Source: SHYR01 sp036013055 (GTDB lineage: Bacteria > Chloroflexota > Dehalococcoidia > UBA2979). From it: DNA of 64,000 bases. The notes under the pieces were generated by a model. The model worked only from the letters and a program-made list of their open reading frames with translations. It was not told where the DNA came from and did no database searches. Shown in pieces: positions 44,237-53,700 of this stretch. The position numbers and the translations under genes were made by a program. The DNA lies in the NCBI GenBank assembly GCA_036013055.1, contig DASCQM010000006.1, positions 310,001 through 374,000 of the forward strand, in the 5' to 3' direction. Within the stretch, counting starts at the first letter, position 1, and every line of letters starts with the position of its first letter.

Positions 44237-44395
44237 TTAGGCCTTCTCGGCCTCGAGATACTTCTTCGGAGTTCCGATGAACTTGTTGCGGCAGCCCATG
44301 TCGTCAAACGCCAGCCACTCGCCGTCGTGGTTCCACTTCATCTCGTTGTCTTCGGTGATCGGCTTCCCGCACACCATGCAGACTTGATCGGCCAT
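44237..44395 (-). CDS. 52-residue YHS-like metal-binding miniprotein
   Basis: A very small protein: MADQVCMVCGKPI at the start (C6, C9) and DDMGCRNKFIGTPKKYLE at the end. The Cys-x2-Cys, a later Cys, and the Phe-x-GTPxKYL ending match the YHS domain, a short treble-clef-like motif in metal-handling proteins. Function is unknown. It is in a quiet spot between DUF402 and rarA. I chose the ATG at 44395; an upstream in-frame extension lacks a ribosome-binding site. Confidence 0.75.
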   Translation of the reverse strand: MADQVCMVCGKPITEDNEMKWNHDGEWLAFDDMGCRNKFIGTPKKYLEAEKA

Positions 44396-44482
44396 CGAAT
44401 CCCCCTCGGTCTCATCGTTACGTCTCTGATGACGGGACAATACTACGTACGTTCATCACCTGTGAAGCGACCATCGATGCCA

Positions 44483-44488
44483 TAAACT
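44483..44488 (+). promoter_or_regulatory. -10 box of rarA, predicted leaderless
   Basis: TAAACT ends exactly 7 nt before the A of the rarA ATG (44495), with no ribosome-binding site between (GCGCTC). The transcript should begin at the start codon. Confidence 0.45.
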
Positions 44489-44494
44489 GCGCTC

Positions 44495-45838
44495 ATGACT
44501 TCACCGAAGCGCCGTCAGCCACCACCGGGAGTGCAGAGCGACCTCTTCGACGACCGCGAGGGGCAGTGGGAGCGCGCGGCGGGAACGGCACCATTGGCGG
44601 CGCGCATGCGCCCGCGCGATCTAGATCAATTCGTCGGCCAGGAGCACGTGATCGGGCCTGGCAAACCGCTGCGTTTGATGGTCGAACGGGACGAGGTTCC
44701 GTCGATCCTGCTGTGGGGGCCGCCGGGAACCGGCAAGACTACGCTCGCCTCGATCGTTGCGCGTCGCACGGAGCGGCACTTCGAGAAGCTCTCCGCTGTC
44801 TCGTCGGGCGTTGCTGACCTGCGACGCGCCGTGGCCGACGCGCAGGAACGCCAGCGCATCTCCGGTCGCAGCACGCTGCTGTTCATCGACGAGATCCACC
44901 GCTTCAACCGCAGTCAGCAGGACGCCGTGCTGCCGTACGTCGAGGACGGCACCGTCACGCTCTTTGGGGCGACGACGGAGAACCCGTCCTTCTACGTCGT
45001 CGCGCCGCTGCTTTCGCGGGCGCGTGTCTTCAAGCTTGAGCTGCTGACGTCGGAACACATCGTGGAGATCCTGCGGCAGGCGCTGGCCGACACCGACCGG
45101 GGGCTCGGCGCACGCACGATCGAGGTCGACGATGAGACGCTGAAGACGATCGCCGTGCTCGCCGGCGGCGACGCGCGTACGTCGCTGAACATCCTCGAAT
45201 TGGCGATCGCCTCCGCCCCGGCCGGCGACGGCGACGCGGTCACCGTCAGCCGCGAGGTCGTCGAGCAGTCAGCGCAGCATCCCACGCTGCTCTACGACCG
45301 CCAGGCAGACGCGCACTACGACACGATCTCCGCGTTCATCAAGACGGTGCGCGACTCCGACCCGGACGGAGCGCTCTACTGGCTCGCCCGCATGCTGGAA
45401 GCCGGCGAGGATCCGCTCTTCGTCGCCCGTCGGCTGGTGATCCTCTCCGCGGAGGACATCGGACTGGCCGACCCGCAGGCGCTGCCGATCGCCGTCGCCT
45501 GCCAGCAGGCGGTGCACTTCCTCGGGATGCCGGAGGCGCGCCTGCCCCTTGCCGAGGTCACGGTCTACCTGGCACGTGCGCCGAAATCGAACTCCGCTTA
45601 TGCCGCGTACGGGCGCGCGGTCGCGGACGTCGAACGCACGCGTAACGACGCCGTGCCGCTTCACCTGCGCAACGCGGCGACCGGCCTGATGCGCCAGATG
45701 GGTTACGGCGAGGGGTACGAGTACGCGCACGACCGCGAGGACAACACGCCGCCGGAGCAGACGCATCGCCCGCCCTCGGCTGAGGGAAATACGTACTATC
45801 GGCCGGGCACCGTCGGCGACGAGGCGCGCGAGCGCTAG
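44495..45838 (+). CDS. rarA: Replication-associated recombination protein A (MgsA/WRNIP1 family)
   Basis: A 447-aa AAA+ ATPase acting at stalled forks. MRPRDLDQFVGQEHVIGPGKPLR, Walker A GPPGTGKTTLASI, Walker B LLFIDEIHRFNRSQQD, sensor 1 GATTENPSFYVV, and the C-terminal tetramerisation region (HYDTISAFIKTVRDSDPDGALYWLARML and YLARAPKSNSAYAAYG) are all present. The C-terminal tail is full length. It appears to be transcribed alone. Confidence 0.95.
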   Translation: MTSPKRRQPPPGVQSDLFDDREGQWERAAGTAPLAARMRPRDLDQFVGQEHVIGPGKPLRLMVERDEVPSILLWGPPGTGKTTLASIVARRTERHFEKLSAVSSGVADLRRAVADAQERQRISGRSTLLFIDEIHRFNRSQQDAVLPYVEDGTVTLFGATTENPSFYVVAPLLSRARVFKLELLTSEHIVEILRQALADTDRGLGARTIEVDDETLKTIAVLAGGDARTSLNILELAIASAPAGDGDAVTVSREVVEQSAQHPTLLYDRQADAHYDTISAFIKTVRDSDPDGALYWLARMLEAGEDPLFVARRLVILSAEDIGLADPQALPIAVACQQAVHFLGMPEARLPLAEVTVYLARAPKSNSAYAAYGRAVADVERTRNDAVPLHLRNAATGLMRQMGYGEGYEYAHDREDNTPPEQTHRPPSAEGNTYYRPGTVGDEARER

Positions 45839-45880
45839 CCTCGGTTCGCCGTTGCGCTGAACTCTGCGATCAGCGGGCGC

Positions 45881-46402
45881 TTACTCGGCGCGACGCGGTG
45901 CGAACGACGACTCGCGCTGCTCGATCTGATCGATGTGCATGCGGTAGTGGCGGTAGACGCCGCGCAGCATCTGCAACACGGTCAGGTCACCCCAGCCGGT
46001 GTTCAATCCCTTGCGCTGGAACGCCGAATTCGGGATCGAGTCGATCAACGCCAGCGTCTGCTGGTGTCGCTCGTCGAGTGCCACGCGTAGTTCCTCGCGC
46101 GTCCGCAACTCGGCGGGAGGCGGGAAGGGATTGCTGCTCTCGACGCTGCGGTACTTCGACCACAGCTCGGTGAGATCCGGTTCATCCTCCTGCGCAGAGA
46201 GCACGGCCATGCCGGTCCAGATCTCCTCGCCGAGGATCTGGTGCTCGATCTGCTGGATCCCGGACCACTCGTCCGGCTCCGGCGGCTTCCCGAGTTCGTC
46301 CTGGGAGCGCCGGTCGACAACCTCGATCAGTTCGATGTGGTGTGACTTCAGCTTCTCGATCAGGTCCTGTCGTTCAGAGCTGCCGTCTGATTCGCTCGTC
46401 AT
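45881..46402 (-). CDS. DinB/YfiT-like four-helix protein
   Basis: A 173-aa protein with the DinB-superfamily layout: first helix LIEKLKSHHIELIEVVDRRSQDEL, then the typical EWSGIQQIEHQILGEEIWTGM, and the final RHYRMHIDQIEQRES. His residues in the first, second and last helices could bind a divalent metal. Family members are thiol S-transferases (bacillithiol, mycothiol) or of unknown function. A perfect GGAGG lies 7 nt before the ATG at 46402. Confidence 0.8.
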   Translation of the reverse strand: MTSESDGSSERQDLIEKLKSHHIELIEVVDRRSQDELGKPPEPDEWSGIQQIEHQILGEEIWTGMAVLSAQEDEPDLTELWSKYRSVESSNPFPPPAELRTREELRVALDERHQQTLALIDSIPNSAFQRKGLNTGWGDLTVLQMLRGVYRHYRMHIDQIEQRESSFAPRRAE

Positions 46403-46501
46403 CTGAGCCTCCTTGCGCTGTGCCAGCCCCGCTGGCCGCCGTATCGTAGCGCTTCTCGACCGCCCCGTGTGCCGCTCCGGCGGCGGCGCTCCAACTACCC
46501 C

Positions 46502-46507
46502 TATACT
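46502..46507 (+). promoter_or_regulatory. -10 box of the MFS gene
   Basis: TATACT ends 17 nt before the ATG at 46524; GAGG (about 46514-46517) lies between as ribosome-binding site. No -35 consensus is visible. Confidence 0.4.
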
Positions 46508-46523
46508 CCCGCCGAGGTGCGCG

Positions 46524-47876
46524 ATGGTTGCGCCACCAGCGAGCGAACCGGCTGCCGACGGGGCTGAGGCCCCCTCGATCGCCACGCCCGCATCGCTGCC
46601 GCTCCCGCGGTCGCTCTTCGGTTACCCGATCTACTACGGCTGGTACATCGTCGCGATCGCCTTCGTCGCCTCGATGATGTCGTCCGGGGTGCAGGCCTAC
46701 ACGCTCGGCGTCTTCCTCAAACCGATGACCGAGGATCTGGGCTGGACGCGCACCGACATCTCGGTCGGGCAGACGGTCTCGACGGTCGTCACCGGGCTGC
46801 TCGCGATCGTCGTCGGTCCGGTGATCGACCGTCGCGGCGGTCGCGGGCTGATGGTCGTCGGCGCACTGATCGGCGGTGCCGGCTTCATCGCACTCGGCGC
46901 GGTGCAGGACCTCTGGCAGTACTACGCGATCCGCGGCGGCCTGATCACGATCGGATCGGTCGGCATGGGCGCGCTCGTCGTCAACGTCGCGGTCTCGAAC
47001 TGGTTCGTGCGCATGCGGGGCAGGGCGGTCGCGATCGGCGCGATGGGCATCTCCGTCTCCGCGCTGATCCTGCCGGCGCTTTCGACGTCGCTGATGGACG
47101 CCTACGGCTGGCGCACGGCGTGGGTCGTGATCGGTGTGGCGGTGTGGGTGCTCGTGATCCCGCTCGCGTGGTTCGTGATGCGACGCCGCCCGGAGGACTA
47201 CGGCCTGTACCCGGACGGCGAACTTGAGCCGCCCGACGGCGCCGCGCAGCGCGTCGAGCAGGCGGGCGACGACGTCTGGACGCGCGCGCAGGTGCTGCGT
47301 ACGCCGACGCTCTGGATGCTGATCGCGACCTTCGGCTTCTCGCAGATGGGCCTTGGCGCGATGCTGCTGCACCTGATCCCGTACCTCACCGACATCGGAT
47401 TCTCGCCCGCAGAGGCGGCGCGTGGCTTCGGCATGATCGGCGCTGCCGGCCTGCTCTCGAAGCCGCTGTGGGGACTGGGGCTCGAGCGCTTCCAGACGCG
47501 GTGGATGGCGGCCGCCGAGTTCCTGCTGATGGCGCTCGCGATCGGCCTCATCCTCTCGATCACGAGCGCACTGATGATGTACGTCGCGATCTTCATCCTC
47601 GGCCTCGGCATCGGTGGCGTCGTGACCGTGCAGGAGGTCGTCTGGGCCAACTACTTCGGCCGCCTCACGCTCGGCACGGTGCGAGGGGTGGGGCGACCGT
47701 TCACGATCGTCTCAAGCGCCGGTGGCCCCGTCTTCGCGGGCGCAGCCTACGACATCGGCGGCTCGTACGAACTCGCCTTCACCGTCTTCATCGGCACCTA
47801 TCTCGTGGCCGCAGCGCTGATCGTGCTCACGCCGCGCCCGCGGTCGCCGGCTACAGTTGACGAGTATCGAGGCTGA
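46524..47876 (+). CDS. MFS transporter (OFA/MCT-like)
   Basis: A 450-aa, 12-helix major facilitator. FGYPIYYGWYIVAIAFVASMMSSG is the typical opening of the oxalate/formate antiporter and monocarboxylate branch, followed by LGVFLKPMTEDLGWTRTDISVGQTVS and the motif A-like DRRGGRGLM between helices 2 and 3. It probably moves a monocarboxylate or other organic anion. The ATG at 46524 sits just behind a -10 box. Its last 26 nt overlap the convergent amidohydrolase gene. Confidence 0.86.
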   Translation: MVAPPASEPAADGAEAPSIATPASLPLPRSLFGYPIYYGWYIVAIAFVASMMSSGVQAYTLGVFLKPMTEDLGWTRTDISVGQTVSTVVTGLLAIVVGPVIDRRGGRGLMVVGALIGGAGFIALGAVQDLWQYYAIRGGLITIGSVGMGALVVNVAVSNWFVRMRGRAVAIGAMGISVSALILPALSTSLMDAYGWRTAWVVIGVAVWVLVIPLAWFVMRRRPEDYGLYPDGELEPPDGAAQRVEQAGDDVWTRAQVLRTPTLWMLIATFGFSQMGLGAMLLHLIPYLTDIGFSPAEAARGFGMIGAAGLLSKPLWGLGLERFQTRWMAAAEFLLMALAIGLILSITSALMMYVAIFILGLGIGGVVTVQEVVWANYFGRLTLGTVRGVGRPFTIVSSAGGPVFAGAAYDIGGSYELAFTVFIGTYLVAAALIVLTPRPRSPATVDEYRG

Positions 47877-49224
47877 TCGGCAGCTCCGCGTTCGGGAACT
47901 CGTCGAGCAGACGCCCCCACGCCCGACGCCCAACGACCTCCGCCTCGGCCACGATCGCGGGCTCATCGATGGTCAGCACCGCGCCGTCGCGCATTACCCA
48001 CTCGCCGTCGACGATCATCGACTGCACGTCGGCAGGCGTGCCCTGGTGGACGAACCCCGAGATGATACGCATCGACGGGACGAGGTGCGCTCGTTGCGTA
48101 TCGACGATGATCAGGTCGGCCTTCCGGCCCGTCTCGATCACCCCCGAGTCGGTGAAACCGAGCGCGCGGTTGCCGTTCGCCGTCGCCCAGCGCACGGCCT
48201 GCTCGGGTGTCGGACGTTCGCCGTCGCCGGTGCGCACGCGCTCCATGAAGAGGCCGGTGCGCATCACCTCGATCATGTCCTCCGCCATGTTGTCGCTGCC
48301 CATCGCGATAGGCGACCCCGCGGCCGCGATCTCGCCGATCCGAGGGCTGTAGCCGCGTCGCGCCGCGATCGCGGAGTTGAATGAGGCGGTCGCGCCGGAA
48401 CGTCCGAGTAACTGGATCTCCGGCGTCGCCATGCAGCGGCAGTGCGCGGCGATCAGGTCCGGCCAGAGGAAGTCATGCAGCGAGAGGTACTCGGTCGGCA
48501 GCACGCCGCGCACGTTCTTCACCGCCTCCACCTCCCACCACGACTGGTTGAGGTGGATCGTCGAGGGCGTGCCGAACCGCTCGCTCATCTCGCGGACTCG
48601 CGGCAGGAACGACGGTGAGACCGCCTCCGGCGCGTGGGCGGCGGCCGAGACGCGGATGCGACCGTCGCCCGCGCCGTCGAACGCCGAATAGAGGTCCTCG
48701 ATGCGCTGCAGGCTCGCCTCGCCGCGCGCGTCGTCGTAGTCGAATACGCCATCGCGTGCGGCCGCCTGATCGAGGTCGATCGCCGACTCGCCGAGCAGCA
48801 GCCGCAATCCGCTGCCGACGAGGTCACCGGCGTAGTCAGCGAGGTTGCGACCGATCTCGAAGGCGGCGGTGGTGCCGGAGCGAATCGACTCCAGCGCCCC
48901 GAGCTGCGCCAGCACCGAACGGTCCTCCGGCGTCAGGTACTCCTGGACGCTCTTCGGCAGGCGGAGCGTCGAGGGGAACGAATAGTCCTCCTCGATGCCG
49001 CGCGAGATCGTGAGCGTGAGGTGCGTGTGGCAGTTCGCGAAGCCGGGCATCACCATCTTCCCGCGGCCATCGACGCGTTCAGCCTGCGGGTGCTTCGCCG
49101 CCACCTCGTCGGACGGGCCGACATCGACGATGCGGTCACCATCGATGGCGACTGCTGCGTCAAACAGCACCTGCGCGTCGTCGTCGGCGGTCACAACCGT
49201 CGTGTCGTGAATCAGTAGCGTCAT
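47851..49224 (-). CDS. Amidohydrolase (SsnA/AtzA-like, metal-dependent)
   Basis: A 457-aa amidohydrolase of the chlorohydrolase/deaminase group. Metal ligands are in NCHTHLTL (HxH), TIHLNQ, AAHCRCM and GSDNM. The N- and C-terminal small beta domain (TLLIHDTTVVTADDDAQ, and GRKADLIIVDTQRAHLVPS) is complete. Substrates are often N-heterocycles or s-triazines; the actual one is unknown. It overlaps the MFS gene by 26 nt at the 3' end, a small convergent overlap. It faces away from the serine hydrolase at 49335. Confidence 0.87.
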   Translation of the reverse strand: MTLLIHDTTVVTADDDAQVLFDAAVAIDGDRIVDVGPSDEVAAKHPQAERVDGRGKMVMPGFANCHTHLTLTISRGIEEDYSFPSTLRLPKSVQEYLTPEDRSVLAQLGALESIRSGTTAAFEIGRNLADYAGDLVGSGLRLLLGESAIDLDQAAARDGVFDYDDARGEASLQRIEDLYSAFDGAGDGRIRVSAAAHAPEAVSPSFLPRVREMSERFGTPSTIHLNQSWWEVEAVKNVRGVLPTEYLSLHDFLWPDLIAAHCRCMATPEIQLLGRSGATASFNSAIAARRGYSPRIGEIAAAGSPIAMGSDNMAEDMIEVMRTGLFMERVRTGDGERPTPEQAVRWATANGNRALGFTDSGVIETGRKADLIIVDTQRAHLVPSMRIISGFVHQGTPADVQSMIVDGEWVMRDGAVLTIDEPAIVAEAEVVGRRAWGRLLDEFPNAELPISLDTRQL

Positions 49225-49334
49225 GGCGGTCCCTCGAATCGGTGCGTAGCGGAGTACGTCGCGGAGTGCGACGCGCATGATAGCGTGACGCGCGTTGGAG
49301 AGCCGCGAAACGGATCGCGATACGGGGGAGCACC

Positions 49335-50762
49335 ATGGCTGAGCACAGCGCCGATGCAATCGTCGATCAGGTCGTGCCCGAGTTTGAACGGCATGTGGTC
49401 CAGACGATGGCCGACCAGCGAGTCGTTGGACTCTCGATCGGGATCGTGCGCGATCAGGAGCTGACGTGGAGCGGCGGCTTCGGCTGGTCCGACCTCGATG
49501 ATCCAGGGCCGCCCGACGACCGCACGCTCTACCGCGTCGACTCGAACACGAAGACGGTCACCGGCACCGCGATCATGCAGCTCCGCGACGATGGCAAGCT
49601 GGGCCTCGACGACCCGCTGGTCGAGCATATCCCGGAGTTCGCGAACGCCGATATCCGCTTCGGCACGATCGAGGATGTCACGCTGCGGCGGTTGCTCACG
49701 CATCGCTCCGGGCTCAACGGCGAGGTGCCGGGCGACTGGCCTTACACCGGCGTCGGACCATCGATGAGCGAGGTGCTCAGCCGGCTCGACGAGTGCGCGG
49801 TCGTGATCCCGCCCGACTCGCAGCACAAATACTGCAACCTCGGCTTCGTGCTGCTCGGCGCGACGATCGAGCGCGTGACCGGCGGCTCGTACGAGGATTA
49901 CGTGCGAGCGAACATCCTCGACGCGCTCGCAATGACGCAGAGTACCTTCGAACCGGAATCGTCGGAGTTGCGACGGGCAGGGCAGTTCCAGGGGCCGCTG
50001 TGGGACGCGCGCCCGGCCGACGCGCTGCAACTGACGCACAATGGCCGCAACCCGGCCGGCGGCCTCTACTCGAACGTCTCGGAGATGGCGAAGTGGGTCA
50101 GCCAGCAGTTCCGCGCCGAGCGCGGGACGGAGCGCGGTCCCGGTCAGGTACTCGCGGGCACGAGCATCGAGGAGATGCACCGGCCGCAGTACGTGGAGGC
50201 GAACTGGAAGGAGGGGCAGTGCCTCGCGTGGCGCGCCGTGCGTTCCGGCGAGCACGTCTACCTCGGCCACGGCGGCGGCAACCCCGGTTCGCTCTCCTAC
50301 ACGCTCTTCAACACGCAGTCGAAGACCGGCGTGGTCGTGCTCACGAACTCCGATGCGCACACGGCCCAGCTCTCGCTCGCGAAGGATGCGCTGGACCGGC
50401 TGATGGCAGCGGAGGCCGCACAGCCGAAGGCGTTCCCGATCAGGCCACCGCAGCCGATGCCGGAGGCGCTGGAGCCGCTGATCGGACGCTACGAGAGCGT
50501 GCGAGGGGCGATCGCACGCATCGTCTGGGTCGACAACCAGGCCGTCTTCCTCGGTGCGGGCGCGGGCATTCCCCGCGACCTCACGCCGAACGTCGATGGC
50601 GTGCAGTGCTTCGTCGACACGACCGACGACCCGCACGTGCTGATCGCACGCGGCGGTCGGCCCGCCGGCGAGACACTGACGTTCGAGATGGGCGACGACG
50701 GCGTGCCGCTTTCGTTCCGCATGCAGTCAGGCGCGGTCTACCACCGGCTGGAGCGCCGCTAG
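49335..50762 (+). CDS. Serine hydrolase, class C beta-lactamase/esterase family
   Basis: A 475-aa penicillin-recognising-fold hydrolase. The nucleophile SxxK is S-N-T-K in RVDSNTKTVTG, the YxN is in HKYCNLGFVLLG, and the third motif is HGGG in YLGHGGGNPGSLSY. No signal peptide is present, so it is likely cytosolic. Such proteins are esterases, D-aminopeptidases or beta-lactam-like hydrolases. The C-terminal 100 residues (QPMPEALEPLIGRYESV) are the small domain found in EstB-like members. GGGGGAG precedes the ATG. Confidence 0.88.
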   Translation: MAEHSADAIVDQVVPEFERHVVQTMADQRVVGLSIGIVRDQELTWSGGFGWSDLDDPGPPDDRTLYRVDSNTKTVTGTAIMQLRDDGKLGLDDPLVEHIPEFANADIRFGTIEDVTLRRLLTHRSGLNGEVPGDWPYTGVGPSMSEVLSRLDECAVVIPPDSQHKYCNLGFVLLGATIERVTGGSYEDYVRANILDALAMTQSTFEPESSELRRAGQFQGPLWDARPADALQLTHNGRNPAGGLYSNVSEMAKWVSQQFRAERGTERGPGQVLAGTSIEEMHRPQYVEANWKEGQCLAWRAVRSGEHVYLGHGGGNPGSLSYTLFNTQSKTGVVVLTNSDAHTAQLSLAKDALDRLMAAEAAQPKAFPIRPPQPMPEALEPLIGRYESVRGAIARIVWVDNQAVFLGAGAGIPRDLTPNVDGVQCFVDTTDDPHVLIARGGRPAGETLTFEMGDDGVPLSFRMQSGAVYHRLERR

Positions 50763-50784
50763 CGGACAGCCCTGCGGGGCGGGC

Positions 50785-53700
50785 CTACCAGGCATCGATC
50801 GAGGGTCGCTTCTTGCCGTCGCGCGGGGGCGGGGGGCGGACGGCGCTGAGCGCGCTCGCTACCCACCATCGTGACTCGGCAGGGTCGATCGTGTCGTCGA
50901 TGCCGAAGCCGACCGCGTTGTTCAGCGCCTTGCCAACGTCGTAGGCGTGCGCGACCCGCTCCTCGTACCGCTGCAGCCGCTCCTCGGGATCCTCGATCGC
51001 GGCCAGTTCCTCGCGGTAGCCGAGCTTCACGGAGCCCTCGATGCCCATCCCGGCGAACTCGCCGGTCGGCCAGCTCACGGTGAAGTTCGGCATCTTGTAG
51101 GAACCGCCGGCCATCGCGATCGCGCCCAGCCCGTAGGCCTTGCGGATCACGATGGTGAAGAACGGGACGCTGAGGTTTGCGCCGGTGAGGAACATGCGGC
51201 TGGAGTGGCGCACGAGCGCGGTGTGCTCGATCTCTGGCCCGACCATGATGCCGGGCGTGTCGCAGAGGAAGAGGATCGGGATGTCGAAGGCGTCGCAGAG
51301 CTGCATGAAGCGCGCGCCCTTGTCCGCCGCATCGGAGTCGATCGCGCCGCCGAGGTGCATCGGGTTGTTCGCGATCACGCCGACCGACTTGCCCTCGATG
51401 CGGATCAGCGACGTCACCATGCCGGCCCCGAAGCCGCGCCGCAGTTCGAGCACGGAGTCGGTATCGGCCATCGTCTCAATCACGTCGCGGATGTTGTACA
51501 CGCGCAGCCGGTTCTCCGGCACGATGCGGCGCATCAGCCGCTGATCGGCGGACTCCCACTCGGCGAGCGGCCCCTGGAAGTACGAGAGGTACCGCTTCGC
51601 GACCTGCACGGCCTCCGCCTCGTCCTCCACGGCGATATCGACGACGCCGTTCGGCACCTGCACGTCCATGCCGCCGATCTCCTCCGGCGTGAAGACGCCG
51701 AGGCCGCCGCCCTCGATCATCGCGGGCCCGCCCATGCCGATGTTTGAGTCGGCCGTTGCGATGATCACGTCGCAGCAGCCGAGGAGCGATGCGTTACCCG
51801 CGAAGCAGCGACCCGACGTAATCCCGACCATCGGCACGAGGCCACTGAGCGTGGCGAAGCGCGCGAAGGTCCGGGTCTCACTGCCGGCGCTGCGGTCATC
51901 GCCGGGCCGGCCGCCGCCACCCTCGGCGAAGAGCACCATCGGCATGCGCCCGTGCTCCGCGACATCGATCAGGCGGTCGGTCTTGCGATGGTTCTGGCGA
52001 CCCTGCGTGCCGGCAAACACGGTGTAGTCGTACGACATCACCACGCAGCGGGCGGCCGGGTCGTCGAAGAGGTCGCCGTTGATGCTGCCGACACCGGTGA
52101 TCATGCCGTCGGTCGGCGACTTCTCGATCAGTTCGTCGAGCGAGCGTCGCGAACTCTGGGCCGCGAGCACCATCGGGCCGTACTCCGCGAAGGTTCCGTC
52201 GTCGCAGAGGTCCTCGATGTTCGCGCGCGCCGTGCGCTGGCTCTTCGCCTCGCGGCGCGCGACGGCGGCAGGGCGCATCGAATCGAGCCGCGTCGACTGG
52301 CGGTCGAGCACTTCCCGCAGGTCGGGCCGAATCTCGTCGAGGTCTACGGACGCGGAGGCTGCGTCGTCGCTCGCCTCGACTTCGGCCTCCTCGATGAACG
52401 CGAGCACGTGGCCCTCGTAGAGCGTGTCACCGACGGCGACGGCGATGCTGCGCACGATGCCGCTGCTCAGCGCCTGGATCTCGTGCTCCATCTTCATCGC
52501 TTCCATCACGAGCAGGAGTTGCCCCTCGTGGACGGCGTCGCCCTCGGCGACTTCGATGCTCACAACCGTGCCCTGTAGCGGCGCTTCAACCGCGATCGTG
52601 CCGTCGGGCGCGCCCTGCGGCGCTGTGGCCGGCGCAGATGCAGCGGGCCGAGCGGCCGTCTGCCCGTGCGCCAGCACCGCGAGCGGATCGTTCGCATCGA
52701 CGAGTGCGCCCGCGAGCGCAGGCTGGGCCGGAGTCGATGTCGCGGCCTGCGTCGGCTGGAAGTGCAGCCGTCGCTCGTCGTCGCCGGCCGTGGCGACGAG
52801 CTGCTCGGCGTGGTCGTCGACGAAGCGCGTGTAGAGGCGCTGCTGCTGGACATCGGGGTGCGTGAGGAGTGCCTGCATGAACGGCAGATTGGTCGCGACG
52901 CCCTCGATGCGGAACTCGCGCAGGGCGCGGTCGGCGCGGCCGAGGGCATCGCTGAAGTCGGCCGACGCTGAATGCACGATCACCTTCGCGAGCAGCGAGT
53001 CGAAACGAGGGCTCGTCAGGTATCCGGCGTAGCCGAAGGTGTCGGTGCGGATACCGGGGCCGAGCGGCGCCTCGAACGCAGTGAGCGTGCCACCCGAGGG
53101 CCGCGTCGCACCGTCGGCCTGCATCGTCTCCATGTTGATGCGCGTCTGAATCGCGAAGCCGCGCGGCGCGGGCACGGCCGCCTGTTGCAGCCCGAGATCC
53201 GTGAGCGATTCGCCACCAGCGAGGCGCAGCTGCGTCTGCACGATGTCGACTCCGGTCACTTCCTCGGTCACCGTGTGCTCGACCTGCAGTCGCGCGTTCA
53301 CCTCGATGAACGCAAACGTTGGCGGAATAGCGCTGTCGTCGACGAGAAACTCGAAGGTGCCGAGGTTGTCGTAACTGACGCCCTCGGCGAGCCGAACGGC
53401 GGCGGCGATGATCTGCTCCCGCAGCGCGGCATCGAGGCCCGGTGAGGGCGCGATCTCCACGAGCTTCTGGTGGCGGCGCTGGATGCTGCAATCGCGTTCG
53501 CCGAGGTGGCTGATCGCGCCCGTCGCATCACCGAGGATCTGCACCTCGATGTGACGGGCGCGCGGCACGAGACGCTCGACGTAGACGTCACCGTTGCCGA
53601 AGGCGGCGTGCGCCTCGGACTGGCAACGCGCGTACGCGTCCTCGATCTCCTCGGTCTGCGTCACCATGCGCACGCCGCGACCACCGCCGCCGGCGACGGC

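Noticed and set aside
47851..47876. 26-nt overlap of the MFS and amidohydrolase genes as a frameshift artefact
   Set aside because: Both proteins end with family-typical C-termini and intact frames; small convergent overlaps are common in compact genomes.
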